Shown here: piece after piece, positions 35,686 to 46,729 of the stretch
Position numbering within the stretch: position 1 is the stretch's first letter
Layout: each line of letters opens with the position of its first letter
Assembly (NCBI GenBank): GCA_034401795.1
Contig: CM067365.1
Span: forward strand, 13,622,166 to 13,686,165
Direction: 5' to 3'
Source of the DNA: Chaetoderma sp. LZ-2023a
Taxonomy: Eukaryota; Mollusca; Caudofoveata; Chaetodermatida; Chaetodermatidae
DNA length: 64,000 nucleotides
Translations under genes and position numbers: made by a program
The notes under the pieces: generated by a model
Told to the model about the DNA's origin: nothing
Seen by the model: the letters and a program-made list of their open reading frames with translations, nothing else
Databases searched by the model: none

Positions 35686-36356
35686 ATTCGTACTTAATCC
35701 CCATGGAAAATGTAGTCTGTATAAATTTAGCAGGCAGACAGTTAAGACTACGCATCCGTTATTGTTTTGTTATTGGTTTTCCTCCATAAAAATAGATGGA
35801 TGACTTGTTAACAATTGCTAGCAGGGATTCAAGCTTGTTTTTAATATCTGCGCAGCATTACAGTTGTCAATAGTTTGGTTCATAATGCTATATTGTATAC
35901 GTTTGATGCTGAATGCCCTTTTCTTGTGTTGTATTTGATTCTTTTTGCATTTATTTTGTCTTATTTTATCACGTGCACCTGCAAGCATATCACACACCGA
36001 ATGCGCGCACGATATGTACAGTATTGTGTAAACCGTCATATTTATAATCCAAATTCCCTGCTAAGGACCTGACCATAATTGATGTGGACGATTTTGAACA
36101 TTATCACGTGGAGACACTGGTAAGAAATCTTTTGTTCTAAAAAGATGCAATCAGTGTGCTAATTATGTGTGAAAAATGCATTATCTTAGAGTTCTTACGC
36201 AGGTGTAAAATGGACTTTATGCAAAGTCAGTATCAGAACATGTGGAGTAACGTGAGCACATTGTCTAATGCAAAATAGTGTAGATTATCTGTCTTGGTAA
36301 GGTATTTTATCTGTAGTGTGGCATTCTACACCGCTTTTTCACTCGCTCTCCGTCCA

Positions 36357-36571
36357 TTGCGTCCCTCCCTCCCTTCCTCCCTCCCTCCCTCCCCCTCTCT
36401 GTCTCTCTCTGTCTGTTTCTCTATATCTCCCTCCCCGTCATTCGCCCATCCCTTATTCCTTCCATCCCCATACCCCACCCCTCTCTCTTGTTGTCTCTCT
36501 ATACTCTCGATTTCTTTCTTTCTCTCTCCCTCTCTATACCTCACTCACTCACTCTCTCCCTCCTTCCATTC

Positions 36572-36656
<85 letters not shown>
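36357..36656. repeat. TC-rich tract ending in a pure TC run
   Basis: CCCTCC-rich start and an 80-bp pure CT run at about 36,573-36,655. Confidence 0.95.
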
Positions 36657-36658
<2 letters not shown>

Positions 36659-36758
36659 ATATCACTCATAGGAACACGTGCATACGTGCCAGTCACATAC
36701 ATAGACAACACATTGAACGCGTTCACATAATCATGTTGTATGTTGTAACACTGCGATT

Positions 36759-37048
<290 letters not shown>

Positions 37049-37054
37049 TGCCAA

Positions 37055-38660
37055 TCAGGTTCCCTTCAACAAACTTGGTGCAGCTCTTGCCCTAAATGAT
37101 ATTTCATGATTTAGGAATCGATCCCTCAAACGGTTCCGGAGAAGATTTTTAAAGACATTTCTAAAAGTCAGACGAAATCCGAGATGGCCGCTGGTCGATT
37201 GCCTTCCTTTGAACAAACTTGGATCCCTATGCCCTATTGATGCTTCCTACCAAATATAATTGAAATCGGCCTAGTAGTTCTCATGAAGATATTTCAAAGT
37301 TCCAATTGCTTTTGTAATGGCGCCTTTGGCGGGAAAATAATCCAAGATGGCCGCCAAATCGTTTATCCGACAGTTTCGAAATTGGCAAATTTGAGCTCAG
37401 AATACCCCAAAACATATACAGAACCAATTTTGGCCTCAACATCCACCAAATAAAAAAATCCAATATAGTGCCAAATATGCTACATTTTGATTGGTCAACA
37501 GCGGCCATGATCTTGACGGATCAACTTCCCTTGAACAATGGCCCTTAGTCCCTAATCATATCTCCCAAATGTCGGCCTGATTCCTTTAGCGGTTCTGGAG
37601 AAGAACTCGTTTTCGGGAAAACTAGGTCATCCAAGATGCCCGCTGAACCATTTGGTCAACCATATCGTCTTGAACAAACTTGGCTTAGATCTTTCGCTAA
37701 ATGATATTTCATGAGCTTTGAATCGATTTCCCAAGCGGTTTCGGAGAAGAAGATTTTTAAAGACGTTTTCTAAAATCGGCCAAAATCCAAGATCGCAACC
37801 GGCCAAATTGGTCGATTGGCTTAATTTGAGGAAACTGGATCCCTATGCCATAACGATGCTTCCTCCCAAATATAATTGAAATCGGCCTAGTAGTTCTCCA
37901 GAAGAAGACATTTTAAATTTCACATTGCTTTGGTATGGCGCCTTTGTTAGAAAAATAATCCATGATGGCCGCAAAACCCTTTATCCGACAGCTTTTAAAA
38001 TGACAAATTTGAGCTCAGAATACCCCAAAAGATATATAAAACCAATTTCGTCCTCAAAATCCATCAAATAAAAAAATTCAATATGGCCGCCAAACACGCT
38101 ATATTTTGATTGGACAATGGCGGCCAGGTTTTTTGATGGATCAACTTCACTTGAAAAAAGTGTAATGTCTGTTCGTCCCTAATCATATCTCCCTAATTTC
38201 CGCCCGATCCTTTCAGCGGTTCTGGAGGAGACGTCGTTTTCGGGAAAACTAGGTCATCCATGATGGCCACTGAACCATTTGGTCAATCAAGTCTTCTTGA
38301 ACAAACTTGGCTTATCTCTTTCCGTAGATGATTTTTCATGAGTTTTGGATCGATTCCCCAAGTATTTTCAGAGAAGAAGATTTTTAAAGACGTTTCCTAA
38401 AATTGGACGACATCCAAGATGACCACCGGCCACATTGGTCGATCGGCTTCACTTGAAGACACCTGGATCCCTATGCCCCTAAGGATGCTTCCTGCCAAAT
38501 ATAATTGAAATCGGCCAAATGGTTCTTGAGAAGAAGCCGTTTAAATGAAAAGTTTATGGACAGACGGATGGACGACGGACAATGGACGGACGACGGACAC
38601 ACGACGGATGGTCGCCATAGCATAAGCTCACTTGGCCTTTCAGGCCAGGTGAGCAAAACA
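37055..38660. repeat. Tandem repeat of about 0.6 kb with AAGATGGCCGCC motifs
   Basis: Two and a half units start near 37,060, 37,675 and 38,295 (AACAAACTTGG at each). Shared words: GGATCCCTATGCC, ATATAATTGAAATCGGC, AAGATTTTTAAAGACGTTT, GGGAAAACTAGGTCATCCA. GATGGCCGCC-like motifs occur at least seven times (for example CCAAGATGGCCGCCAAAT at 37,352). The 3' end runs through GACGGACGACGGAC repeats and a GGCCTTTCAGGCC hairpin at 38,633-38,645. Composition and ending match a mobile-element class I have seen in many marine invertebrates; class not known to me. Confidence 0.8.
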
Positions 38661-38724
38661 TAGAGATGTCCAAATTTGGTATGGTTTAAAACATAGTCCT
38701 CGTTTGACGCAAACCACAAGACTG

Positions 38725-38800
38725 CGTACGTGCGTGCGTGTGTGCGTGCGGGTGGGCGGACGGGCGGGCGGGCGGGAGGGCGGGCGGGCGTGTGTGTGAA
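38725..38800. repeat. CGTG/GGGC simple sequence
   Basis: GTGCGTGCG passes into GGCGGGCGGGCGG and back to GTGTGTG; about 75 bp, G-quadruplex-prone on the plus strand. Confidence 0.9.
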
Positions 38801-40239
38801 GAAGAAAGTCTGCATCCATAATGTACACATGAAATCATAAACGCGGTCTGGTTTCATTCTTGGATATGAACTTTGGCTAATTTGCTTTGTGGAATGAAAC
38901 ATAAACATGTTAAACGAAAGATCAGTATGACCTAGTGAGTTTTCCAACACGTTTGAAAGGTCACTCGTAATTGATAAATGCAGAAATTCTTCAAATGCCA
39001 TAGTTAGGTCGATGCACGAAAAGATAAAATTATTTGCTCGAGCTTCTACCAGAACGGTTTAGTTCAGTCAAAATATCTCAAATTTGGCAAAACCTACCAA
39101 AAATTGCAACAGAAATGAAATTGCGTAGAATGTGTTCGGTAGGTATTTCCTGGTGACATGTTAAAAATCTATTACAGTCTTTTGGGTGGCACTATTCTTT
39201 TTTGACAGTCAAAGTTTATGGTCTTTTCAGTTGTCTGACCCAACGCTAAAACGCAAATATTACTATATCGCTGCAGCACATCGCGACAACTGCTTATATA
39301 TGCAGATGATAGGCATTTTCACATCAAATATAAATAATGTATGCACCCATGTTTTTATTACAGATGGTTAACCAAGAAAAATGAACTAGATAGGCGTAAT
39401 GTCAACGTTAAGGGAGTGAGCATGGGGCTTGGAGACAATAACTGATTAACCAAAGAAACTTGCAAATTCACGACGCCATGACCATTACGGCACTCGTCAT
39501 GTTTATAACTATGATAACATTAAGTTCATCTGTAAATTAAACACGGGGAAACAATTAAATAACTTAATTTTATAAATGGACACTCAAAGTGAACTGAAAA
39601 GCGGGTTTCCTCGATATAATGAACCACGCATTTAAAATAGTAAAACTTCGCGATTTTCTTCATTGTTAGACTATACTTTGTTTAAATCAAACAACCTATA
39701 GCCATACACAATTTAATTAAAAAACGAAAGCATGTATCAGACGGTTATGCCCATTCAGCTGACTCAACTCGCACTCTGCGCTCAGAGGAGCCCACGTCCT
39801 CATATCAGGACCATTGTTTCCTAGGTGGATACTGATAAGTATGATCGAAGAAAAAAACTGCATGAGCTCGTTCCAGTACGGGCAATCGAATTTGATACGA
39901 CATTACTAAGAGCATGTGATAAACGTCAGGATGAATGGTCAGATAAGGTCAAAGGAAGTGTGACATTCGCATAGGACCTTCACGCAGCTCGCGTTGTTTA
40001 CCATCACACCTGCAATGTAAACTTGAGAACTGGTAAAATGTGTAACATTCATACAAGATAGAATGTGATGGTTTGTCAAAGAAAATAAAATTAGGAAGGC
40101 CGGAGATACTGTTAGAGCCGAGGTTTTCATAAAGGTCGCAGAAAACCTAGAGACGAATGACGAATAGCAGACAACAATCGCAGAAATTATTCAAAATACG
40201 GCAGATGCTGTACAAGGTTCAGATTGGGAACCATATGGT
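38801..40239. other. Unassigned stretch
   Basis: Short ORFs only. The last 300 bases lead into the PIN-like pseudogene and may include decayed codons of its N-terminus, but I cannot match them. Confidence 0.4.
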
Positions 40240-43102
40240 TCAACACACATGAAAGACACACTTCTTGGGCATTTTGTTAATTGCATAATCAGCACAGAGA
40301 TAAATGGTTCACAAAATGTAGTGTCCTTCAGACGTACAGTTTCGGCCATTCTAAATGACCTTTACAGACAGCCCAAAGAAAATGATCTTGAGGCCAAAAA
40401 GCTGAGCTTAATAGAAAGGGCTGGCCACCTCATCAAGAGTGGCATTAAGTCGTCTGTTCAATCTAAAGACGTTTATCCCTCTAGGCTTTCCATTTCTACC
40501 GTTGATGAAGCAACATCCTTTCTACCACATTCATTGCGACTTTTGCTGAATGCTTTGTTTGTTGCGCAAAGACTCAAAGGTATGCTCCTTGGAACAGGCT
40601 ATCATGCAGGCTACATGTCCCAGAAATATCATAGGTCCATTGCAGTTAGGTCTGGCTGTTCAGATGCATTCTCATTTCGCATCCAGATTCCTCATCGAAA
40701 CATTGAACACACTTGGATTTTATAGTTCATATTCTGAAGTACAGAGGCTTGAACGATGTGCAACAATGAACAAGGAATCAGAAATTCCCAGTCCGTTTCC
40801 AGGACGATTCATGCAATACGTGGAAGACAATGGTGACCATGATAGTAGACCACTTGATGGCTGTGGTACCTTTCATTTTTTGAAAGTGCTCCTGCGGATA
40901 GTCCGTTACAATCGATGGTGGTAAGGTTGGGTGGCTTTCATACATCAATGAGATTTATTGGGGGCATCGGCCACTTGATGGCAGGGACAGGTCTCCACGA
41001 CCATCGCGAGGCGGTTTTTGCTGGAAACACAGTTTGCCACATATTGAGTGGTAAAGCGGTGACAAGAGTTCTCCCTGGCCACTTCCTTATTGATGCTGCC
41101 ATTCACACACTTTTACAGTGTAAGATCTTTCAAACAAATTACCTCTGCTATCTCAAGATAATGTGACAGAAGAAACAGACATTGAAAGTGGAAGTACCAC
41201 TGTCCCAGAGGAACTTGATGCAATGGCGACGATGTACGATAGCCTCATGTTGGTAAAATTACTCTCCAAGACGTAGAGTCATCTGTAGAGTTGCGGTCTT
41301 TTCACAAAAACTTCAAACAGAGATGGCAACTATGTCGTCAGAATATTGCACTGCCAAGCTATGGGTAAATTATATGTAGATGATCACCATTATGCGTGAC
41401 TTTATTAGATCTGAACGAACGGGTGATTGGTTCCTTCATCTTGAAACTATGCAAGCCATGTTGCCATACCGGGAAACATCCGGTCACAATCTGTAAACAA
41501 AATCAGTGTACCTCTACCTCCAGAAAATGATAAGGTTACATGAAACACACCCTCAGGTTTACATGCAATTATCCCGTGGACTGCAACCGTTTTGGGCTAG
41601 ATTATCGCCAGACCTTGTGATTGAATAGGTTCTAATGAGGGGTCTTAAGACGAGTGGTGGCCTAACCAGAGGTAGGGGCATGACTGAAACACAGCGAATA
41701 GGTTGGTGTTTGCCAAGACCCGCGTAAACGGAAGTATTACATGTGACTAACGATGCCATGGAGCAGCTCACATCAGTCACATATGACACACGTGAGCATC
41801 ATAAAGATTTATCGCTAGCTAGGTAAACAAGGGACACCGCCGAGCCTAGAAAGTTTGCGTTCTTCATTGAATGGGCGTCACCATTTAACACAAATCCATC
41901 ACTTCGGAACATAGATAATGACATTGTAGCCGGAGCACACGTAAACGTGCATAACGCAAAGCAAATCGGAAATGTCATTCTTAATGAAATGGATGGGCAA
42001 CCCGTTCTCGCGGATTCCTTCAGGAGAAGGAAACAGACTATAACGTTTGAATCTAAGGCTGCTGTCAAGTTTGGCAGTGTACAGCTACTATGTGACAACA
42101 CACTATGGTCAATCAGTGGTTGTTTTCGATGGCTACGAGACATGCCCGTCAACAAAGGCAATACCCATATGCGCATGGTTGGGTGTGGGGGTAGCAAAGC
42201 GATTTTCAGTCCATCCATGAAACTGCAGTTGAACAGGAAATAATTTCTCTCCAATTATAAAAATAAACAACGATTCCTTGCATTACTGGGGGAAAGCTAG
42301 CTCAGTATGATTGTGAGGTAGCACGTGCCGATGTATTAATCGTGCAAGCTGCAATTAATGTTTCAAAGATCTGTGAAGCAGTACTGGTCGGGGATGACAC
42401 TGGCCTGCTTATTCTCCTCATACATCATGCTGGGAGGAACACGCATGCTATTTACTTCGTCATGAACCAAAGAAAGGAGCATCTCCAAAATGTATACGTG
42501 TGAATTCTATCAGGCGTACATTAGGAAAGAGCGTGTACGAGAATATTCTTTTTGTACACGCTTTTCTTGGATGCGATATAACGTCGAGAATATTTGGTAT
42601 AGGCAAATCCGTCGGACTGAAACTCATGACTGACAACAAGGTATTCCGTGACCAGGTCAAAGTATTTGAAAGTGCAGCATCGTCGAAGAAAGGTATCATA
42701 TCTGCTGGTGAGAAGGTCATGGGTATTCTGTATAAAGGAACAGAAAATGGCATTCTTAACATGATAAGGTATCAGCGATTCCAGGAGCTTGTTGTAATCA
42801 GTAAAAAGGCGATCCACCCAAACATGTTACCATCAACATCTGCGGCGACGTATCACAGCCTCCGTGTGTTCCATCAGATCCATCACTGGAAAGGGAATGT
42901 CTTGAATGCTGAAGAATGGGGCTGGAACATTTCAGAAGGTAAAATGATACCAGTACAGTCTGACTTGGATTCTGCCCCACAGCTCCTGCTTGAACTTGTG
43001 AGATGCACCTGCAGATCGAGCTGTGCCACTATGCGATGCAGATGTCGTCGGCATGGACTTTATTGTTCGTCTGCTTGTTCTGGGTGCAGGGACATTTGGT
43101 AA
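40240..43102 (+). pseudogene. PIN-like 'GCDTTS' multicopy ORF with C-terminal CXC-like motif
   Basis: Best preserved member here of a large invertebrate ORF family that I know only as uncharacterised multicopy proteins. In order: SFLPHSLRLLLNALF (about 40,520), then after a frameshift QLGLAVQMHSHFASRF (about 40,645) and NTLGFYSSYSEVQRLER; LGGFHTSMRFIGGIGHLMAG (40,925); YLQKMIRLHETHPQVYMQ (about 41,510); GGLTRGRGMTETQR (about 41,655); FFIEWASPFNTNPSLRN (about 41,855); VHNAKQIGNVIL (41,945); FRRRKQTITFESKAAVKFG; ARADVLIVQAAIN (42,321); LVGDDTGLLILLI (42,384); ILFVHAFLGCDITSR (42,545); and a Cys cluster CTCRSSCATMRCRC..CSSACSGC (43,004-43,090) like a tesmin/TSO1 CXC unit. Stops and at least two frameshifts break it. 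The family usually reads GDAD and DDTD where this copy has ARAD and DDTG, so nuclease-type acidic residues are lost. Confidence 0.75.
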
Positions 43103-44099
43103 AACATGTCACATGATGGCCTGGATGAAAATGTAAATTTAATGAATGTAGAAATCATTTCAAACATCGAACTTTAGTGCCACTGATTATTTAGACTGGT
43201 AGCCATATTGGACGATGACGTCATAGAGTGGGCATATAGTAATAACGACATTTTACTCTGATAGACTGGTGGCATATTTCTATCTGTTTGCAACACATTT
43301 ATGTGCTCTCAAATTGGACCGTTATCGTGATACACGCTTTATTATACTCGATTGGCGGCCATTTTAGTATCCATCTTGAATTTTACTCGTTCCACTCAAA
43401 AGATTTTACCACATTTTTAAGATATCATTTCTACACCCTAAAAACAAAAAATAAAACTGGTTTCGTTTCTGTTGCAATTAGTGGTGGGTCAAACTTTATT
43501 TTGACTGGACTAGGTATGCTAGCAGACTGTGAGGTTTGTCATATCCTAGTTTGCCAAAAATCAAGTTCAAACAACAACAACACGAAAGTTTCCTGTAATA
43601 TTCAGAAATACTGCGAAGTACATGCTGTGACAAACAAATGGCGATAGAGGTTGGACTATTTTCAGAGGGAAATTTACTGTTCACGTGTATGTACGAGGAC
43701 CTAGAGACGGAACGCAGGATAATAGTATCCAGAAGACATAAAATAGTCAGAAAACCACCAAACATAGGAAGATATTTTAAAATCGTGTTCTCTCCACATA
43801 TTGTATTTGCTTTGCTGGTTTGACAATGCGTCCTCGCATTTATAACCTACCATTTTGCTGTTTCAGATTTCCTGCAACAGCAACAACGCCGTGACTTGAT
43901 CGAGACTGGATTGGGGTAGGCTGCTGTTTTTATCACATTCTAAATCGCTGAATTATCTTCAACTAGAAATCCCATCTTGTGTTTATTGAGATAGTGAAAA
44001 TGTCACTAGCCATAGTATATCTCTTCTCTCTAATTCACTTTAACAGTGTAGACATGCACTGCTTCTTCGATGGAATTTAACTCATTTAGGGGTTTCTGT
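43103..44099. other. Unassigned stretch
   Basis: One TGACGTCA lies outside a recognised MITE (43,216-43,223). A 119-codon ORF (43,288-43,647) is not recognised. Confidence 0.4.
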
Positions 44100-44472
44100 A
44101 TGATGACATAATCAGCCCAGCGCGTGCATGATGACGTCACAATCATTACGTCACAACTCATTCCATATAAACCGTCATCAAATCTCAAAGATTCCGACAC
44201 GTTGTATAAATTGTATGTCTTTGTAATTCTTTGCTATTTAATAAATATGCTGTTGAATATTATGAAACTAATTTGACTGGGCGCTGTTTCTGTCTTAGGT
44301 AGCAACAGCACCCAGTCAAATTAGTTTCAAAATATTCAACAGCTTACCTTGTGCAGATTTTTGGAAATTGATAGTCATGGTTTTCAGAGATCGATCGATC
44401 ACAACACGATCGAGGTGTGGGTGGAGCTTAGCTAGAGATGGGCAGGCCATAACTAAACCGGAAAGGTCCAGT
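44100..44472 (-). mobile_element. CRE-MITE with intact palindrome
   Basis: TGACGTCA at 44,132-44,139, AAGATTCCGACACGTTGTAT, TTTAATAAATATGCTGTTG, then a long palindrome (44,250-44,345: GCTGTTGAATATTATGAAAC / GTTTCAAAATATTCAACAGC outside, CTGGGCGCTGTTTCT / AGCAACAGCACCCAG inside), ATCGATCGATCACAAC, GGGTGGAGCTTAGCTAGAGA and the end AAACCGGAAAGGTCCA. The right end is the clearest example of the terminal repeat on this strand. Confidence 0.9.
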
Positions 44473-44509
44473 GATGTGTTTCTTTTTGTCCCGCTTCTGT
44501 ATCTCTCCG

Positions 44510-45660
44510 CACGCCCACCTCCCCATAAGTGTATGCATCTGTGTTTCGCTAAGAGGCAGTATGCGCAGACATATACTTATGAGCGTGGGTGCACACACGC
44601 ATATAATCAGGAAGATATGCAAAAAAAACCACACACGCGCACACTAATATATGTCCATCCTAAAGCTTTGTCGACGTGGTCAGTAGTTCACAGCTGGTGA
44701 AGCAATTATATTATGATAACTTTGGATGGATAGTGCGCATACTCATTCCATTGCTAATACTGCAACTTGACAAATGCCAGAACTCAATCATGCACACTTT
44801 TCAATATGCAGAGATCATCAGAGAGGTTAATTGGTGTCTGAGAAACGTATTCTGGTTTTCCTTTGACCAGTGTCTATAGAACAATAACCATGGGTGCGTT
44901 TTCCTTAGAGAATAGATATCGCTCCGAGAATTACCTGCACGGCGAATATTAATGGTTTTCTAACAGGGATAAGTAAATCAATTATTCCAGTTTATCCATC
45001 AATCATATGACGTCATAATCAACTCCGTGACGCGTAGGACGACGCCATAATCAACTACGCCATGAATGACCACGAACGTTTAATTGATGACGGACTAAGT
45101 GTTATTCTATGAATTATATGTCTTTACTGTTTAATACACATGTTGTTGCCATAGGCAGTACCAACACCCAGTCAAATTAGTATTAGTTTCAAAATATTCA
45201 ACAGCTTACCTGTATAGTTTTCTGGAAATTAAGATTCAGATAGTGCATGATGGGTCGATCGATCCAAGTACGGTGAAAACGTGGGTGGAGTTTAGCTAGA
45301 TATGTGCGTGGCATAGCTTACACTGGACTCCTGAATTCACCTTCCTCGTCCACTGCAATTACCTTAGTCCGAACATTCACATGCTATTGATACTAATGCC
45401 GAGTTTTCGCCATGTTATTGTCAAATAATGGCAATCCTTGTTGTTTTGATGGAGACATGAATCTAGGATAACTATTGATGGGTTTGAGTCTCGCCCGTGC
45501 TTTGCATAGCTGTCTTGCCTCACTAAATTAAAGGGCATGGAGACGGGCCCCGGTCTCTGGGTAGATAAAATTATCGTCGGTGCACAGCGCCAGATACACA
45601 TTCATGCTCCTGCTTATGCAACCTAGCATCTACCAACTATTTATACATATTATCTGTAGC
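44510..45660 (+). repeat. Dispersed block E, copy 2 (MITE-filled)
   Basis: Second copy of 17,025-17,740, interrupted at 44,978-45,330 by a CRE-MITE. AACAGGGATAAGT before the MITE and CCTCGTCCACTGCAATTACC after it join to match the continuous text at 17,432-17,475. Confidence 0.8.
44978..45330 (-). mobile_element. CRE-MITE inserted in block E
   Basis: CCAGTTTATCCATCAATCAT, TGACGTCA at 45,009-45,016, half of the palindrome (GTTGTTGCCATAGGCAGTAC, CCCAGTCAAATTAG), AATATTCAACAGC, TCGATCGATCC, GTGGGTGGAGTTTAGCTAGA and CACTGGACTCC. Its ends are delimited by comparison with 17,025-17,740, which lacks it. Confidence 0.85.
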
Positions 45661-45754
45661 ATGCTCTGTTGGAAGGTGTGATACTACAAGACGATATATA
45701 CCTCATACAGGTGCATATTTACACGTGTGATGGCAAAGCTACGACATGTGGAAT

Positions 45755-46040
45755 AGATTAATTCACCTTTAGCTTTTACCCGGCCATCTCTAGGTGAATT
45801 CAGCCCATACCCCTTGCTGGTGTTGGAATCGGTCGTCATCTGCATTCTCAGAATGCGAATCTCAAGGTAACTATACAGATAAGCTGGCGAATATTTTGAA
45901 ACTAATTTGACTGTGCGGCAACAGAACCCAGTGAAATTAGTTTCAAAATATTAAACCGAATGGTTATTGAATATTAAAGACGTGTAATTCGTACAACAGA
46001 CATACTATTGAGCGTTCGCAATGGACTTAGACATACATTA
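45755..46040 (+). mobile_element. CRE-MITE, 3'-truncated
   Basis: Outer end decayed (TTTAGCTTTTACCCGGCCAT), palindrome arms AATATTTTGAAACTAATTTG / AAATTAGTTTCAAAATATTA with a short centre, then TTGAATATTAAAGACGTG. The TGACGTCA part is absent. Confidence 0.7.
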
Positions 46041-46729
46041 CGAATATTGTTTGAGACTTTATCGGTCAAAGTGCATCAAATTCTAGGATCTCAATGCTAA
46101 AATTAAGCTAGTAGCCATTATTGCCTTGATAAAATTGTTGTTTATAATATCCAAAATGAAATACCTATTTGAGAAAAGCTATACCCCAAAATATTTCTTT
46201 AAATTACAGTGGCCGTCAGCCCTATGCATCGTACTGGTCGTGTTTACATGTGGGTGATTACAGCTATTGGCAAATTGGTGTTTCTCTCTCAACTCAAAAT
46301 AAAGTACTGTTATTTGAATGATATTGGAGGAGATGCAACTTGCACCAATGTGCTTTACCTGCATCACGAGACACCTGGGTTAATGCGAGCATGGAGTGTT
46401 TCTTCTTCTCGTCTTGTTATTGTTGTTGTTATTGTGCCTAGTCCATATTATATGTCAATAACTATGGGTCATCTCGAACGATCTTCTCCAAACTATATTG
46501 GCAGCTTGCGAGTGACATCCCATAAGATTTATGGCGATTTTTCCGTCAAACGCTAAAAGGCACCAGCAACACCAACAGTTTTCAGCACCATTGCTGTCAA
46601 AATCGGCGCGGTTGAAGAATTTATCAACGAAGTAGGTACAGATCAAATTTGTACCTGTCTATATTAGTTCATGGTCTATATCTTCGTTCGAATAGAGACA
46701 TATATTAAATGAGTGCTGCTCTTACCTCA
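46041..46729. other. Unassigned stretch
   Basis: A 115-codon plus-strand ORF (46,209-46,556; WVITAIGKLVFLSQLKIKY) has no recognised motif. It lies 3' of the minus-strand PIN-like fragment and could overlap further decayed codons of it. Confidence 0.35.

Larger units (their letters stand above)
34830..36290 (+). repeat. Segmental block D2, copy 2
   Basis: Second copy of 14,415-16,240, same orientation and order. A CAA microsatellite (35,241-35,294) is present only here. The relative order D1 then D2 holds in both locations, so D1 and D2 were probably one block before the LINE arrived in copy 1. Confidence 0.85.
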
